Source of the DNA: Streptomyces griseofuscus
GTDB lineage: Bacteria; Actinomycetota; Actinomycetes; Streptomycetales; Streptomycetaceae
Direction: 5' to 3'
NCBI RefSeq assembly: GCF_014673495.1
Contig: NZ_CP051006.1
Coordinates: forward strand, 5,890,001-5,954,000
Length of the DNA: 64,000 nucleotides
The translations under genes and the position numbers were made by a program. This document shows, in pieces, positions 49,818 through 58,667 of the stretch. The notes under the pieces are model-generated. The model ran no database searches. It was given only the letters and a program-made list of their open reading frames with translations, and was not told the origin of the DNA. Numbering within the stretch: position 1 is the first letter of the stretch; each line of letters begins with the position of its first letter.

Positions 49818-50110
49818 GGAGCACCTCTTGCGTCGGGGACGGGGGATCACCGGCCCGAACCCCTGGGGGCTCGTGCTGCCTGGCGACGCGACCAGATAAG
49901 CAGCCCGGAAATCCGTCCGCAATCACCCCTTTTACTAGTTGTGGCCGGATGGGGCGGGATTGCGCGTTCTGTGGCGCAGCTCTCAAACCGCAGGTCGGCA
50001 GGGGTGCGCGACGGAACATATCGGACATGACCCTCTACGACCCCGCCTCGTAGGTGAGCTGCGTCATGTGGGGTGCTTCACCGCCCCGCTCACCGCGTGG
50101 GTACGGCCCC
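49818..50110 (-). promoter_or_regulatory. Long 5' leader of the transglycosylase gene, possible c-di-AMP (ydaO) riboswitch
   Basis: 293 bases without a gene. On the minus strand the leader has GCTTATCTGGTCGCGTCGCC and AGGCAGCACGAGCCCCCAGG, GGTTCGGGCCGGTGATCCCC. These resemble the ydaO/yuaA c-di-AMP riboswitches that precede cell-wall hydrolase genes in Streptomyces, but I cannot fold it. The ribosome site AGAGGTG lies just before the start. Confidence 0.4.
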
Positions 50111-50956
50111 TCACGCCCCGGGGCCGTCGAAGGTGACCGGCGTCTCGAACGCGGCCCGCCGGGTGGCCCGGCGCAGCGCGCGCAGCACCGCGGGGCCGAG
50201 CGCGCAGGTCAGCACCACCGTGCACAGGGCCCGGCCCAGGTCCCAGCCGAGGGAGGTGGCCAGGCAGTAGGCGACGAAGCGGGCCAGATTGGCGGCGACC
50301 GAGGCACCCGGGTGGAAGGAGATGCCCGAGGCGCCGGCGCCCATGAAGGGCCAGCCGGCCAGGTTCATGACCGTGCCGTAGGCGAGGGAGGCGAGGAAGC
50401 CGTACCCGGCCAGAAGCAGCAGCTCGGCCCGGCCGCGCAGCCGCACCGGGCCCGGCAGCAGTCCCGCGCCCATCGCGAACCAGCCCATCGACAGCATCTG
50501 GAACGGCAGCCAGGGGCCGACGCCGCCGGTCAGCAGCGCGGACGCGAACATCGTGACCGAGCCCAGCGCGAAGCCGAAGCCGGGGCCCAGGACGCGGCCG
50601 CTGAGCACCAGCAGGAAGAACATCGGCTCGATCCCGGCGGTGCCCGCGCCGATCGGGCGCAGCGCGGCACCGGTGGCGGCGAGCACGCCCAGCATCGCGA
50701 CCGCCTTCGGGCCGAGGTCCGACTCCGAGATCGTCGCCGCGACCACCGCCACGAGCAGGATCAGCAGACCGGCGAACAGCCAGGGGGCGTCCTGGGCGTG
50801 CGCGCTGAGCTGGGAGGCGGGCGGCGCGAGGAAGGGCCAGCCGAAGGCGATCACACCGACGGCGGTGGCGAGGACGAGGGCGGCGACGGAGCGGGGGCCG
50901 AGCCGGACGGCGTGGACGCGTGGGGGCACGGCGGTGGGTGCGGGCGGGGTCGTCAT
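50111..50956 (-). CDS. ECF transporter S (substrate-binding) component
   Basis: 281 residues with about six to seven helices (LGPRSVAALVLATAVGVIAF, WLFAGLLILLVAVVAATISE, FALGSVTMFASALLTGGVGP). Short Gly/Ala-rich helices with the PFQMLSMGWFAMGAGLLPG stretch match the S subunits of energy-coupling-factor transporters. It is the last gene of the B12-riboswitch operon; its ATG at 50956 overlaps the TGA of the ATPase gene (ATGA), so it is translationally coupled. The riboswitch suggests cobalamin or a precursor as substrate. Confidence 0.85.
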   Translation of the reverse strand: MTTPPAPTAVPPRVHAVRLGPRSVAALVLATAVGVIAFGWPFLAPPASQLSAHAQDAPWLFAGLLILLVAVVAATISESDLGPKAVAMLGVLAATGAALRPIGAGTAGIEPMFFLLVLSGRVLGPGFGFALGSVTMFASALLTGGVGPWLPFQMLSMGWFAMGAGLLPGPVRLRGRAELLLLAGYGFLASLAYGTVMNLAGWPFMGAGASGISFHPGASVAANLARFVAYCLATSLGWDLGRALCTVVLTCALGPAVLRALRRATRRAAFETPVTFDGPGA

Positions 50957-52638
50957 CCCAGAGCCTCCTGGACCTGGGACACGGTCAGCCACCGCTGGGG
51001 GGCGAGGATCTTGGTCACCTGCGGGGCGAAGGAGGGGGAGGACACCACGATCTCCGCCGTCGGACCGTCCGCGATCATCTCGCCCTCGGCCAGCAGCACC
51101 ACCCGGTGGGCGATCTCCGCCGCCAGCTCCACATCGTGCGTGGCCAGGACGATCGCATGCCCCTCGGCGGCGAGTTCGCGCAGCGCGGTGACCAGGCGGG
51201 CCTTCGCGGCGTAGTCCAGGCCGCGGGTCGGCTCGTCCAGGAGCAGCAGGGGCGGGCGGGCGGTCAGTACGACGGCCAGCGCGAGGGCGAGGCACTGGCC
51301 CTCGGAGAGGTCGCGGGGATGGGTGTCGTCGGCGATCCCTGGGAGGAGCCGGTCCAGGAGGGCGCGGCAGGTGCCGGGGTCCGCGTCGGCGTCCTGGTCG
51401 GCGGCGGCGCACTCCGTGGCCACGGTGTCGGCGTAGAGGAGGTCCCTCGGTTCCTGGGGGACCAGGCCGACGTGGCGGATCAGATCGCGGGGCGGGGTGC
51501 GGTGGGGGGTCCGGCCGCCGACGGTCACCGTGCCGGTGGTGGGTTCGAGGAGGCCGACGAAGGTATTGAGGAGGGTGGATTTGCCGGCGCCGTTGCGGCC
51601 CATGAGGGCGATGGTCTCGCCGGGGGTGACGGTGAGGTCGATGTGGTGGAGGGCGGTGAGGTGGTCGCGGCGGACGGTGAGGCGGTGGGCGTCGGCGGGG
51701 TGGGGGGGGCGGGTTTCGGTGTTCTTGGTACGGCGTCCGAACAGGCGCCCGGGGTTGCCGCGGGCCGGGGGTGGGGACGCTTGCCCGCCCCGGTGGGGTC
51801 CGGCGGGGGCGGCCGGGGCCGCGTCGGCGAGGCGGTCGCGCAGGTCACCGGCCTTGCGACGGGCGTCGCGCACGGTCAACGGCAGGGGGGACCAGTTGGC
51901 CAGGCGGCCCAGGGCCACCACCGGCGGGTGGACCGGGGAGACGGACATGATCTCCGAGGGGGTGCCGGTGACGGGGGGTGCGCCGGGGGTGGGGAGGAGG
52001 ATGACGCGGTCGGCGTAGTGGATGACGCGTTCCAGGCGGTGCTCGGCCATGAGGACGGTCGTACCGAGGTCGTGCACCAGGCGCTGGAGCACCGCGAGGA
52101 CCTCTTCCGCGGCGGCGGGGTCCAGCGCGGAGGTCGGTTCGTCGAGGACGAGGACCTGGGGGTGCGGGGTGAGCACCGAGCCGATGGCGACGCGCTGGCG
52201 CTGGCCGCCGGAGAGGGTGGCGATGGGGCGGTCCCGCAGCCCCGCGAGGCCCAGCAGATCGAGGGTCTCCTCGACCCGGCGGCGCATCACCTCGGGCGCG
52301 AGGCCCAACGACTCCATGCCGTAGGCGAGTTCGTCCTCGACGGTGTCCGTGACGAAATGCGCGAGCGGATCCTGGCCCACCGTGCCGACGACATCGGCGA
52401 GTTCACGGGGCTTGTGGGTACGGGTGTCACGCCCGGCCACGGTCACCCGGCCGCCCAGGGTGCCGCCGGTGAAGTGCGGGACGAGCCCGCTGACCGCGCC
52501 GAGCACGGTGGACTTGCCGACCCCGGACGGGCCGACGAGCAGCGCCAGTTCGCCCTCCGGCACCTCGAAGTCGACGTCGCGGACGGTGGGTTCGGGGGCA
52601 CCGTCGTACGTGACGCTGACCTTCTCGAAGCGGATCAC
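50953..52638 (-). CDS. ECF transporter ATPase, two ATP-binding domains fused
   Basis: 561 residues. First ATPase: GPSGVGKST (Walker A), TLSGGQRQRVAIG (signature), VLVLDEPTSALD (Walker B). Second: GRNGAGKST, LSEGQCLALALAVVL (signature Gly-to-Glu, SEGQ), LLLLDEPTRGLD. A linker of about 100 residues, Pro/Arg-rich, separates them. It corresponds to EcfA1 and EcfA2 in one chain, the motor of an ECF importer. GTG at 52638 overlaps the previous stop (GTGA). Confidence 0.93.
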   Translation of the reverse strand: MIRFEKVSVTYDGAPEPTVRDVDFEVPEGELALLVGPSGVGKSTVLGAVSGLVPHFTGGTLGGRVTVAGRDTRTHKPRELADVVGTVGQDPLAHFVTDTVEDELAYGMESLGLAPEVMRRRVEETLDLLGLAGLRDRPIATLSGGQRQRVAIGSVLTPHPQVLVLDEPTSALDPAAAEEVLAVLQRLVHDLGTTVLMAEHRLERVIHYADRVILLPTPGAPPVTGTPSEIMSVSPVHPPVVALGRLANWSPLPLTVRDARRKAGDLRDRLADAAPAAPAGPHRGGQASPPPARGNPGRLFGRRTKNTETRPPHPADAHRLTVRRDHLTALHHIDLTVTPGETIALMGRNGAGKSTLLNTFVGLLEPTTGTVTVGGRTPHRTPPRDLIRHVGLVPQEPRDLLYADTVATECAAADQDADADPGTCRALLDRLLPGIADDTHPRDLSEGQCLALALAVVLTARPPLLLLDEPTRGLDYAAKARLVTALRELAAEGHAIVLATHDVELAAEIAHRVVLLAEGEMIADGPTAEIVVSSPSFAPQVTKILAPQRWLTVSQVQEALG

Positions 52639-53684
52639 GAGTGCTCCCTCGGAACGACGAAGGCGGGCAGCAGGGCGAGCAGGATCGACGCGGCCGGCCA
52701 CAGCGGCAGGGTGGGCGCGGTCAGCGGGACCACACCCGGGTGCAGGGCCTCGGGGGCGCGGGACGAGGCGAGCGTCAGCAGCGCGGCCACGGCGACACCG
52801 GAACCGGTCACCAGCCAGGCGCGGGGGCCCCAGGGGTCGGGCCGGTACCGGGTGCGCAGCGAACGGCGGCCGCCGAGGCGCAGTCCGGCGAGGGCGGCGA
52901 CGATCCCGGCGAGCAGCAGCGGGGCGCCGTAGCTGCCGCCCTCGGCGGTGAGCAGCCCGTAGGTGCCCGCGCAGACGCCGAGCAGACCACCGAGGGTGAG
53001 GGCGGCGGTCGTACGGCGGACCCGGGCGGGGACGTCCGCGCTGCGGCCGTAGCCGCGGGCCTCCATGGCGGCGGCGAGTGCGACGGAGCGCTCCAACGCG
53101 CCCTCCAGGACCGGGAGTCCGACCTGGAGCAGCCCCCGGACGCCCCGGTCCGGGCGGCCGCGCAGCCGGCGGGCGGCACGCAGCCGCTGGACGTCGGCGA
53201 TGAGGTGCGGCGCGAAGGTGAGGGCGACGACGACGGCGACGCCGGTCTCGTACAGGGCGCCGGGCAGGGACTTCAGCAGGCGGGAGGGGCTGGCGAGGGC
53301 GTTCGCGGCGCCGACGCAGATCAGCAGGGTGGCCAGCTTCAGCCCGTCGTACGCCGCGAAGACGAGCGCCTCCGCGGTGACCTCGCCACCGAGCCGGATG
53401 CCCTGGGCCCAGTGCGGCAGCGGGATCTCCGGGAGGGTGAGGAGGACATGGGTACCGGGGATCGGGGAGCCGAGGGCCACCGCGAAGACCAGGCGGATGA
53501 GCAGCACGGCGAACGCCAGCTTGGCGAACGCGGAGTAGGAACGGGCCCAGGGGGCGGGGGAGCGGTGCGTCGCCACGACGTACGCCGACACGACGATGAG
53601 CAGGCCGAGCAGCAGCGGATTGGTGGTGCGGGTCGCCGCAGTGCCCAGCGATATCGCCCAGACCCACCAGGCCCCGGGGTGCAC
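52635..53684 (-). CDS. ECF transporter T (transmembrane) component
   Basis: 349 residues. CbiQ/EcfT fold: WWVWAISLGTAATRTTNPLL, LIRLVFAVALGSPIPGTHVL, ALTFAPHLIADVQRLRAARR, LRGRPDRGVRGLLQVGLPVL and AAAMEARGYGRSADVPAR, the last with the Ala-Arg-Gly coupling motif that contacts the ATPase. GTG at 53684 follows GAAAGGGG. Coupled to the ATPase gene by the GTGA overlap. A gap of 212 bases with a dispersed repeat precedes it inside the operon. Confidence 0.9.
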   Translation of the reverse strand: MHPGAWWVWAISLGTAATRTTNPLLLGLLIVVSAYVVATHRSPAPWARSYSAFAKLAFAVLLIRLVFAVALGSPIPGTHVLLTLPEIPLPHWAQGIRLGGEVTAEALVFAAYDGLKLATLLICVGAANALASPSRLLKSLPGALYETGVAVVVALTFAPHLIADVQRLRAARRLRGRPDRGVRGLLQVGLPVLEGALERSVALAAAMEARGYGRSADVPARVRRTTAALTLGGLLGVCAGTYGLLTAEGGSYGAPLLLAGIVAALAGLRLGGRRSLRTRYRPDPWGPRAWLVTGSGVAVAALLTLASSRAPEALHPGVVPLTAPTLPLWPAASILLALLPAFVVPREHS

Positions 53685-53754
53685 GCCCGCACGGCCCCTT
53701 TCACGCCCCGGTGCGGCGGTGGGGTCAGGACGGTCGCCGTCCCGGCCGGATCCG

Positions 53755-53818
53755 TGCCCCGAAGGGGCGCGGGGAACTGCGCGACCAGCCACGGACGACC
53801 CGCACCCGGACACGGCCG
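53755..53818. repeat. Dispersed intergenic repeat, copy 3 (inside the B12 operon)
   Basis: GCCCCGAAGGGGCGCGGGGA, ACTGCGCGACCAGCCACGGA and CGACCCGCACCC. Same as the copies at 11955-12012 and 41889-41960, but it sits in the 212-base gap between two genes of one operon, not between transcription units. Confidence 0.65.
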
Positions 53819-53896
53819 TCGGGTCAGGACGATCGCCGCCCCCGACACCCTCCCGCCCGCGAGGAACCGCACGCCCCACCGGCCGATCCGACGGAG

Positions 53897-54550
53897 TCAC
53901 CGGCGGCGACGCCACTGCCACACCGCCGCGCCCGCCAGCACGACGACGACACCGGCACCGATCGGCAGCCCCAACGAGGGGCCACCGGAGGAGGACGTCC
54001 GGTTCTCCGTGCGGCCCGGAGTCGTCAACGCCCCGCTCCCCGACGACACCTGCTCCCCGCACCCCTTGCGCGGATACCCGGAGATCGCGCACAGCAGCGC
54101 GTTCGTGTCGTACCGCAGCGGCTTGGCCACCGCGGCCAGCGCCTCCGCGGTGGAGGCCGACGGCGCGACCCGGGCGCACGCCGTGCGGCGGGCCGGCGGG
54201 GTCTCGCCGGAGGGCGCGTCCGCCGGGACGCCGAAGTCGATGACCAGCGCCACCCGCTTCGTGCCCGCCTCGGCGGCCGTACCCGAACAGATCGTGGCGA
54301 AGTCCGCCGTACCGCGCGGCTTGCTCGCGTCGCCGGAGTCCGCGCTCACGGAGAAGCGGAAGCCCTCCACGGCGCCGTCGTCGGGGCGGGCGAGCGAGGG
54401 GCCCTGGGTGGCGTACGTCCAGTGGTCGCCGGAGCGTTCCCAGAACGACCAGTAGCGGTACCCCGTGGCCGCCGCCTGCCCGGCACCCGTGCCGAGCAGC
54501 AGGGCGAGCGCGGCCAGCAGTACCGGCACGGCACGGCGGACGGCGGTCAC
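53897..54550 (-). CDS. SCO2322-family exported, C-terminally anchored protein
   Basis: 217 residues. GTG at 54550 overlaps the preceding TGA. A signal peptide (AVPVLLAALALLLGTGAGQA) is followed by a domain starting YRYWSFWERSGDHWTYATQG, with four Cys in its C-terminal half (CSG, CAR, LLCAISGYPRKGCGE), a Thr/Ser linker and a C-terminal helix (LPIGAGVVVVLAGAAVWQWR) ending in Arg residues, so it is tethered outside the membrane. The YRYW/W-x-Y pattern resembles the beta domain (DUF4430) of transcobalamin-like proteins; that is my inference. Confidence 0.75.
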   Translation of the reverse strand: MTAVRRAVPVLLAALALLLGTGAGQAAATGYRYWSFWERSGDHWTYATQGPSLARPDDGAVEGFRFSVSADSGDASKPRGTADFATICSGTAAEAGTKRVALVIDFGVPADAPSGETPPARRTACARVAPSASTAEALAAVAKPLRYDTNALLCAISGYPRKGCGEQVSSGSGALTTPGRTENRTSSSGGPSLGLPIGAGVVVVLAGAAVWQWRRRR

Positions 54551-55758
54551 GACTGCTGCTTCTTGCGGGTGCTGAGCAGGAAGCCGATGCCGATGCCCGC
54601 GACGAGGCAGATGCCGACGCTCCACCAGACCCCGGCGTGCGAGCTGCCGTCGGACGCCTTGGCGTGCTTGTCGGCGGCGGCCTGCATCCGCGGCTCGGGG
54701 CCGAGGGCGTTGAGGGAGGTGACGAGGCTGGTGCCGCCGAAGTCGCCGGGCTGGGCGCCGACGGCGTGCGCGGCGAGGATCAGCTGGGCGTACGCCGCGG
54801 GGCCGGTCTGGGCGGCCCAGGGGCCCGCGCTCTTCTCCAGGAAGGCGTACGCCTTCTTCGCCGCCGCGGTGCGTCCGTCCGCGGCGAGGGCGACGACGGT
54901 GTCGGCGGTGTTGCCGTAGTCGGGCTGGTCCGTGGCGCCGGGCATCACGGACATCAGATGGCCGCTCTTGGCGACCGCGGCCGCCAGATACGCGCCGCCG
55001 TTGTCGGCGATCTGCGCCGGGGTGGGGTGGCCGGCCTTGGCGCAGGCGTCCGCGGCGGGGGCCTTGCCGGTCCGCGCGACGAAGCCCGTGCCGAGCGCGG
55101 CGGTCACCCCGGCGGCGGTGGCGTCGGCGTTGGCGGCCAGCTTGCCCTTCTTGTCCGGCTGGTAGGCCAGCGCGCCGCCGCCGTCCTGGTCGCAGGGGAT
55201 GGACCAGGTGGCCAGCGCGTCGTACGGGGACTTGCCGTCCTTGCGGACGCCCGCCGGGTCGGCGCCGGTCGCGGCGAGCGCGCCGACGACGACGGAGGTG
55301 GAGTTGGTGTCGCTGGGGCTGCCGGGGTTGTAGCCCCAGCCGCCGTCCTTGTTCTGCACGGACTTCAGCCAGTCAACGGCCTTGGTGACGGCGGCGTCAT
55401 GGCCGCCGGTCGCGTGCAGGGCCTGGACCGCGGCGGCCGTGCTGTTGGTGTCCACCATGGTCTTGGCGTCGCAGGACGCGGCGGGGGTGGCGCGGAAGGC
55501 GGCGAAGGAGCCGTTCGCGCACTGCTGGCCGGTGAGCCAGTCGACGGCGGCGGTGGCCGGGCGGTAGCCGAGGGTGCGCTGGGCGACGAGGGTGAGCGAC
55601 TGGCGCCACACACCGTCGTAGGTGGGGTCCGACGTGCCGTAGAGACCGGCCGGGACCGATGCCTTGGGGGAAGGGGACGGGCCGGCGGCCACGGCGGGTG
55701 CGGCGGCTGCCAGCACGCCTATGGCGGCGAGAGCCGCGGCATTGCGGCGGACGTTCAT
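54547..55758 (-). CDS. Exported, membrane-anchored protein with prenyltransferase-like alpha/alpha repeats (transcobalamin-like)
   Basis: 403 residues. Signal peptide (AALAAIGVLAAAAPAVAAG), then a series of alpha/alpha-barrel repeats: AAVDWLTGQQCANGSFAAFR, DTNSTAAAVQALHATGGHDA, AVDWLKSVQNKDGGWGYNPG, DTNSTSVVVGALAATGADPA. The C-terminal anchor is GVWWSVGICLVAGIGIGFLL. Similar repeats form squalene cyclases and the B12-binding alpha domain of intrinsic factor; no catalytic Asp box for cyclisation is seen. It is the first gene behind a B12 riboswitch, so I infer a cell-surface corrinoid-binding role. Confidence 0.72.
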   Translation of the reverse strand: MNVRRNAAALAAIGVLAAAAPAVAAGPSPSPKASVPAGLYGTSDPTYDGVWRQSLTLVAQRTLGYRPATAAVDWLTGQQCANGSFAAFRATPAASCDAKTMVDTNSTAAAVQALHATGGHDAAVTKAVDWLKSVQNKDGGWGYNPGSPSDTNSTSVVVGALAATGADPAGVRKDGKSPYDALATWSIPCDQDGGGALAYQPDKKGKLAANADATAAGVTAALGTGFVARTGKAPAADACAKAGHPTPAQIADNGGAYLAAAVAKSGHLMSVMPGATDQPDYGNTADTVVALAADGRTAAAKKAYAFLEKSAGPWAAQTGPAAYAQLILAAHAVGAQPGDFGGTSLVTSLNALGPEPRMQAAADKHAKASDGSSHAGVWWSVGICLVAGIGIGFLLSTRKKQQS

Positions 55759-55859
55759 GGTCGGCGACTGCCTCTCCCTGCGGGGAGCCGGGCAGCGCAC
55801 GGGAGGGGACCCGGGCGGCTCGACTCCGTATACCTCGACGGTGCCGTGCGCGGCGAAGG

Positions 55860-56075
55860 GGCCGACGCACGCGAGCCGGTCACGTCCGCCCCGGGGCGTT
55901 CCGGCTCACCGGACCTTGCGGAACGGCTCACGGATTGGGGTCTCCCCGATCCGAGCGAAGCCGAGGATTGGGGAAGGGTCAGCGCCGGAATTGCACCGGC
56001 TTCCCCCCGTACGGGTGTGATGACGACCCCGCCACTTTACCGGCAGCCCCACGGGACCCGGCGAGTGCCCGTGAG
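55860..56075 (-). promoter_or_regulatory. Cobalamin riboswitch
   Basis: On the minus strand, GGGGAAGCCGGTGCAATTCC followed by GGCGCTGACCC (55976-56006) is the conserved core of the AdoCbl aptamer (GGGAAxCCGGTGxAAxTCCGGxxC). It is preceded by TGCCGGTAAAGTGGC and GTCATCACACCCG and followed by stem segments down to about 55870. It heads the surface-protein/ECF operon; limits are approximate. B12 should switch the operon off. Confidence 0.88.
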
Positions 56076-56105
56076 CACACCGTGACGGTGATTAGGGTCA
56101 CGGCC

Positions 56106-56777
56106 ATGACAACACCGGGAAAGCTCCTCGGCTCGGGTCGTACGGCCGACGTCTACGAGATCGACACCGCGTGGGTGCTGCGCCGCGACCGCCAGGGCTG
56201 GGGGGACGCGGCGGCCGAGGCGACCGTGATGACGTACGTACGACGACACGGCTACCCGGCGCCCCGGGTCCGCCCCACCGGCTCGCGCACCGAGCTGGTC
56301 CTGGAGCGGCTGTCCGGCCCGACCCTGCTCACCGCCCTCGTCGAGGGCCGGGTGGGTCCGGCGGAGGCGGGAGCGCTGCTCGCCGGGCTGCTGCGCCGGC
56401 TGCACGCCCTGCCCGGGCGGGACCCGGCCGATCCCGGGGCGCGGGTGCTGCACCTGGATCTGCACCCCGACAACGTGATGCTCACCCCGGACGGGCCCCG
56501 TGTCATCGACTGGTCCAACGCGCAGGACGGGAGCCCGGCCCTGGACTGGGGCATGTCCGCGGTGATCCTCGCCCAGGTCGCCGTGGGGTCCACCGATCTC
56601 GCTGCCCCGGCCCGTGCGCTGCTCGGAGCGCTGCTCGCCGACCCCTCCCGGCTCACCGAGGAGGGGGTCGGGGAGGCGCTGCGGCGCAGGGCGGGGAATC
56701 CGACGATGAGCGCGGGGGAGACGGAATCGCTGGGAGGGGCGGGGGAGTTGGTGCGGCGTATGGCGCAACTGGCCTGA
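56106..56777 (+). CDS. Aminoglycoside-phosphotransferase-fold kinase (small)
   Basis: 223 residues. LGSGRTADVYEIDTAWVLRR contains the ATP-binding loop and the Arg-Arg that follows replaces the usual Lys region; LHLDLHPDNVMLTPDG is the catalytic loop (His-x-Asp ... Asn) and RVIDWSNAQDG contains the metal-binding Asp. It is short for this fold (typically 260-300), and the C-terminal lobe is reduced. ATG at 56106. Transcribed divergently from the B12 riboswitch. Substrate unknown; a drug-resistance role is not implied. Confidence 0.82.
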   Translation: MTTPGKLLGSGRTADVYEIDTAWVLRRDRQGWGDAAAEATVMTYVRRHGYPAPRVRPTGSRTELVLERLSGPTLLTALVEGRVGPAEAGALLAGLLRRLHALPGRDPADPGARVLHLDLHPDNVMLTPDGPRVIDWSNAQDGSPALDWGMSAVILAQVAVGSTDLAAPARALLGALLADPSRLTEEGVGEALRRRAGNPTMSAGETESLGGAGELVRRMAQLA

Positions 56778-56978
56778 CGGCCCTTCCGGGTTGGCTGAAA
56801 GTAAGGGTTCCGCACCGGAGTGCGGAGTGGTTGTTTCGGCCAGCGGACGGGGTGGGCCCTGTCCCGTTGGTGTGGTACGTCGCGTTTGTGTCGGCCGGAT
56901 GTCCCGGGTGAAGGTGGCTTGGGCGGCGCGGAGTTGGCATATTGCGGTCAGACGTGACCGCTCGCAGCCTCCGGGGGA

Positions 56979-57518
56979 ATGGTGCGGACAACCAGGAAGA
57001 TGCGCCGGTTCGCCAACGAGCTGATCGACCCCCTGCGCGTGTCGATCCCCGCCGACCCCGGCGATCTGCTGGCCGCCCTGGTCGAGTCCGCGATCCGCTG
57101 GCGCGGTCGCCCCATCGTCGTCCATCAGGCGAACTTTCCGCCGGGGACCTCCGCGACCGGACTGTGGATCGAGCGCGCCGGCCGCGACGACATCGTGATC
57201 GAGGCCGACGCCCCGCCCTGGATGAAGCTCGTGATCCTGGGTCACGAGCTGTGGCACATGGCCGACGACGACCCCGCGCACCGCGCCGCGCACACCGAGG
57301 CCGCCCCCGCGCCCGACGGCACCGTGGCGACCGCCGCCCGCACCCGTTTCCTGGAGGCCGCGGAGCAGCGCGCCGACCTCTTCGGCATGCTGATCGGCGA
57401 CCGGCTGCGGCCCTGGCTGAAAGCCTCCCCCGACTCCGGGTACGCGGCGCACACCTCCGGCCACGACGACCTCGCCGGACGCATCGGCGCGGCCCTCAAC
57501 TACCGCGGGGCCAGATGA
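56979..57518 (+). CDS. ImmA/IrrE-like zinc metallopeptidase
   Basis: 179 residues. KLVILGHELWHMADDD holds His89-Glu90-x-x-His93 (HExxH); the third ligand is probably in AAEQRADLFGMLIGD. An N-terminal helical part (ELIDPLRVSIPADPGDLLAA) resembles toxin/protease proteins associated with XRE-type regulators. ATG at 56979 has GGGGGA. Its TGA overlaps the ATG of the next gene (ATGA), so the two are coupled. Streptomyces homologues often sit next to XRE regulators; none is seen here. Confidence 0.82.
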   Translation: MVRTTRKMRRFANELIDPLRVSIPADPGDLLAALVESAIRWRGRPIVVHQANFPPGTSATGLWIERAGRDDIVIEADAPPWMKLVILGHELWHMADDDPAHRAAHTEAAPAPDGTVATAARTRFLEAAEQRADLFGMLIGDRLRPWLKASPDSGYAAHTSGHDDLAGRIGAALNYRGAR

Positions 57519-58651
57519 GCGACCTGATCAACTACGCCAGCTGCGGGCTGCTCTGGCTCGGGCTGCTGACCAAGGCACCCGATCTGGCGCGCCGCTGGCG
57601 GGACCCCTTCCTGCTCACCCTCAGCGCCGTGCTGGCCCTGTCCTCGCTGTGCTTCCTGCTCGGCGCCCCCGGCACGGTCGGCTTCGTCAACGGCGCCAGC
57701 GGCGTGCCCAACCTCGCCGCCCCGCTGACGTACGGAACCGTCACCGCGTACGGCGCCGCCTCCCTCACGCTCGTCATGCGCTGGCGCGGCGGCCCCGGCA
57801 CCGCACGCGCGATCCGCCGCTGGATCCTCGGCTACACCGCCGTACTCGCGGGCATCGCCGCCCTGTTCGTCCTCGGTGACGCGGCCGTGGAGCGCCGTAC
57901 GGACTTCGACACGTACTACGCCACCACGCCGTACATCGCCGAGATGATCGTTCTCTACCTCGGCGCGCATCTGACCGCCGTCGTCGTCACCGCGTGCCGA
58001 TCCCTTTCCTGGGCCCGGCAGTTGCGCGGCTCGCTGCGCGCGGGCCTGGTGATGATGGGCGCGGGGAACCTCGTCGGCTGCGGCTACAGCCTGGCCAAAC
58101 TCCTTGCCGTGGGCGCCCGTTGGTGCGACCGGGACTGGTCCGTGCTCGCCACGACCTTCCCGGCGGCCTGCGCCGGAGGCGGGGCCGCGATCACCGTCAT
58201 CGGCATCGTGATCCCGCTGTTCGCCCCCTTCCTGGCCGTCCGGGCGCGCTGCTGGCGGGCGTACACCCGGCTCGGCCCGCTGGAGCGGACACTGACCGGG
58301 CTGCTCACCCGCGAGAGCCTGCGCGCGCCGCGCCCGCTGTGGCCCTCCGCCACCCGCTGGCTGACCTGGCGGCAGAGCTCCATCTACAACGGACTGCACT
58401 ATCTGGGGCGCCACTTGGACGAGAGCCTGTTCCGGCAGACGTACGCAGAGCGCGCCCGGGCCGGCGCCGACCCGCAGCAGGCGGAGGCCGCCGCGTGGGC
58501 CGCCGTCATCGCCGCCGCCGTCCGGGCGCCGTACGAGGAGCGGGCGGATGCGGTCGTACCGCTCGCCGACCACCCCGACCTGCCGGTGCTGCTGCGCGTC
58601 TCCGACGCCCTCGCCGAGGGCAGCGGCGATCGCGCCCTGGCCGTGTGCTGA
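57515..58651 (+). CDS. MAB_1171c-like seven-helix membrane protein (first paralogue)
   Basis: 378 residues. About seven membrane helices in the first ~250 residues (FLLTLSAVLALSSLCFLLGA, TYGTVTAYGAASLTLVMRWR, YTAVLAGIAALFVLGDAAVE) with the loop FDTYYATTPYIAEMIVLYLG, then a soluble helical tail of ~130 residues (YNGLHYLGRHLDESLFRQTY). The DTYYAxTPYxxEMIVLYL motif recurs in the next gene. Annotated elsewhere as a putative transporter; the topology also resembles a sensor. Function unknown. Confidence 0.75.
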   Translation: MSDLINYASCGLLWLGLLTKAPDLARRWRDPFLLTLSAVLALSSLCFLLGAPGTVGFVNGASGVPNLAAPLTYGTVTAYGAASLTLVMRWRGGPGTARAIRRWILGYTAVLAGIAALFVLGDAAVERRTDFDTYYATTPYIAEMIVLYLGAHLTAVVVTACRSLSWARQLRGSLRAGLVMMGAGNLVGCGYSLAKLLAVGARWCDRDWSVLATTFPAACAGGGAAITVIGIVIPLFAPFLAVRARCWRAYTRLGPLERTLTGLLTRESLRAPRPLWPSATRWLTWRQSSIYNGLHYLGRHLDESLFRQTYAERARAGADPQQAEAAAWAAVIAAAVRAPYEERADAVVPLADHPDLPVLLRVSDALAEGSGDRALAVC

Positions 58652-58667
58652 GGGGGCCGGCCGCACC

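Noticed and set aside
56106..56777. Aminoglycoside resistance gene
   Set aside because: The kinase fold is present but short and the C-terminal lobe that binds aminoglycosides is reduced; the family has many other substrates.
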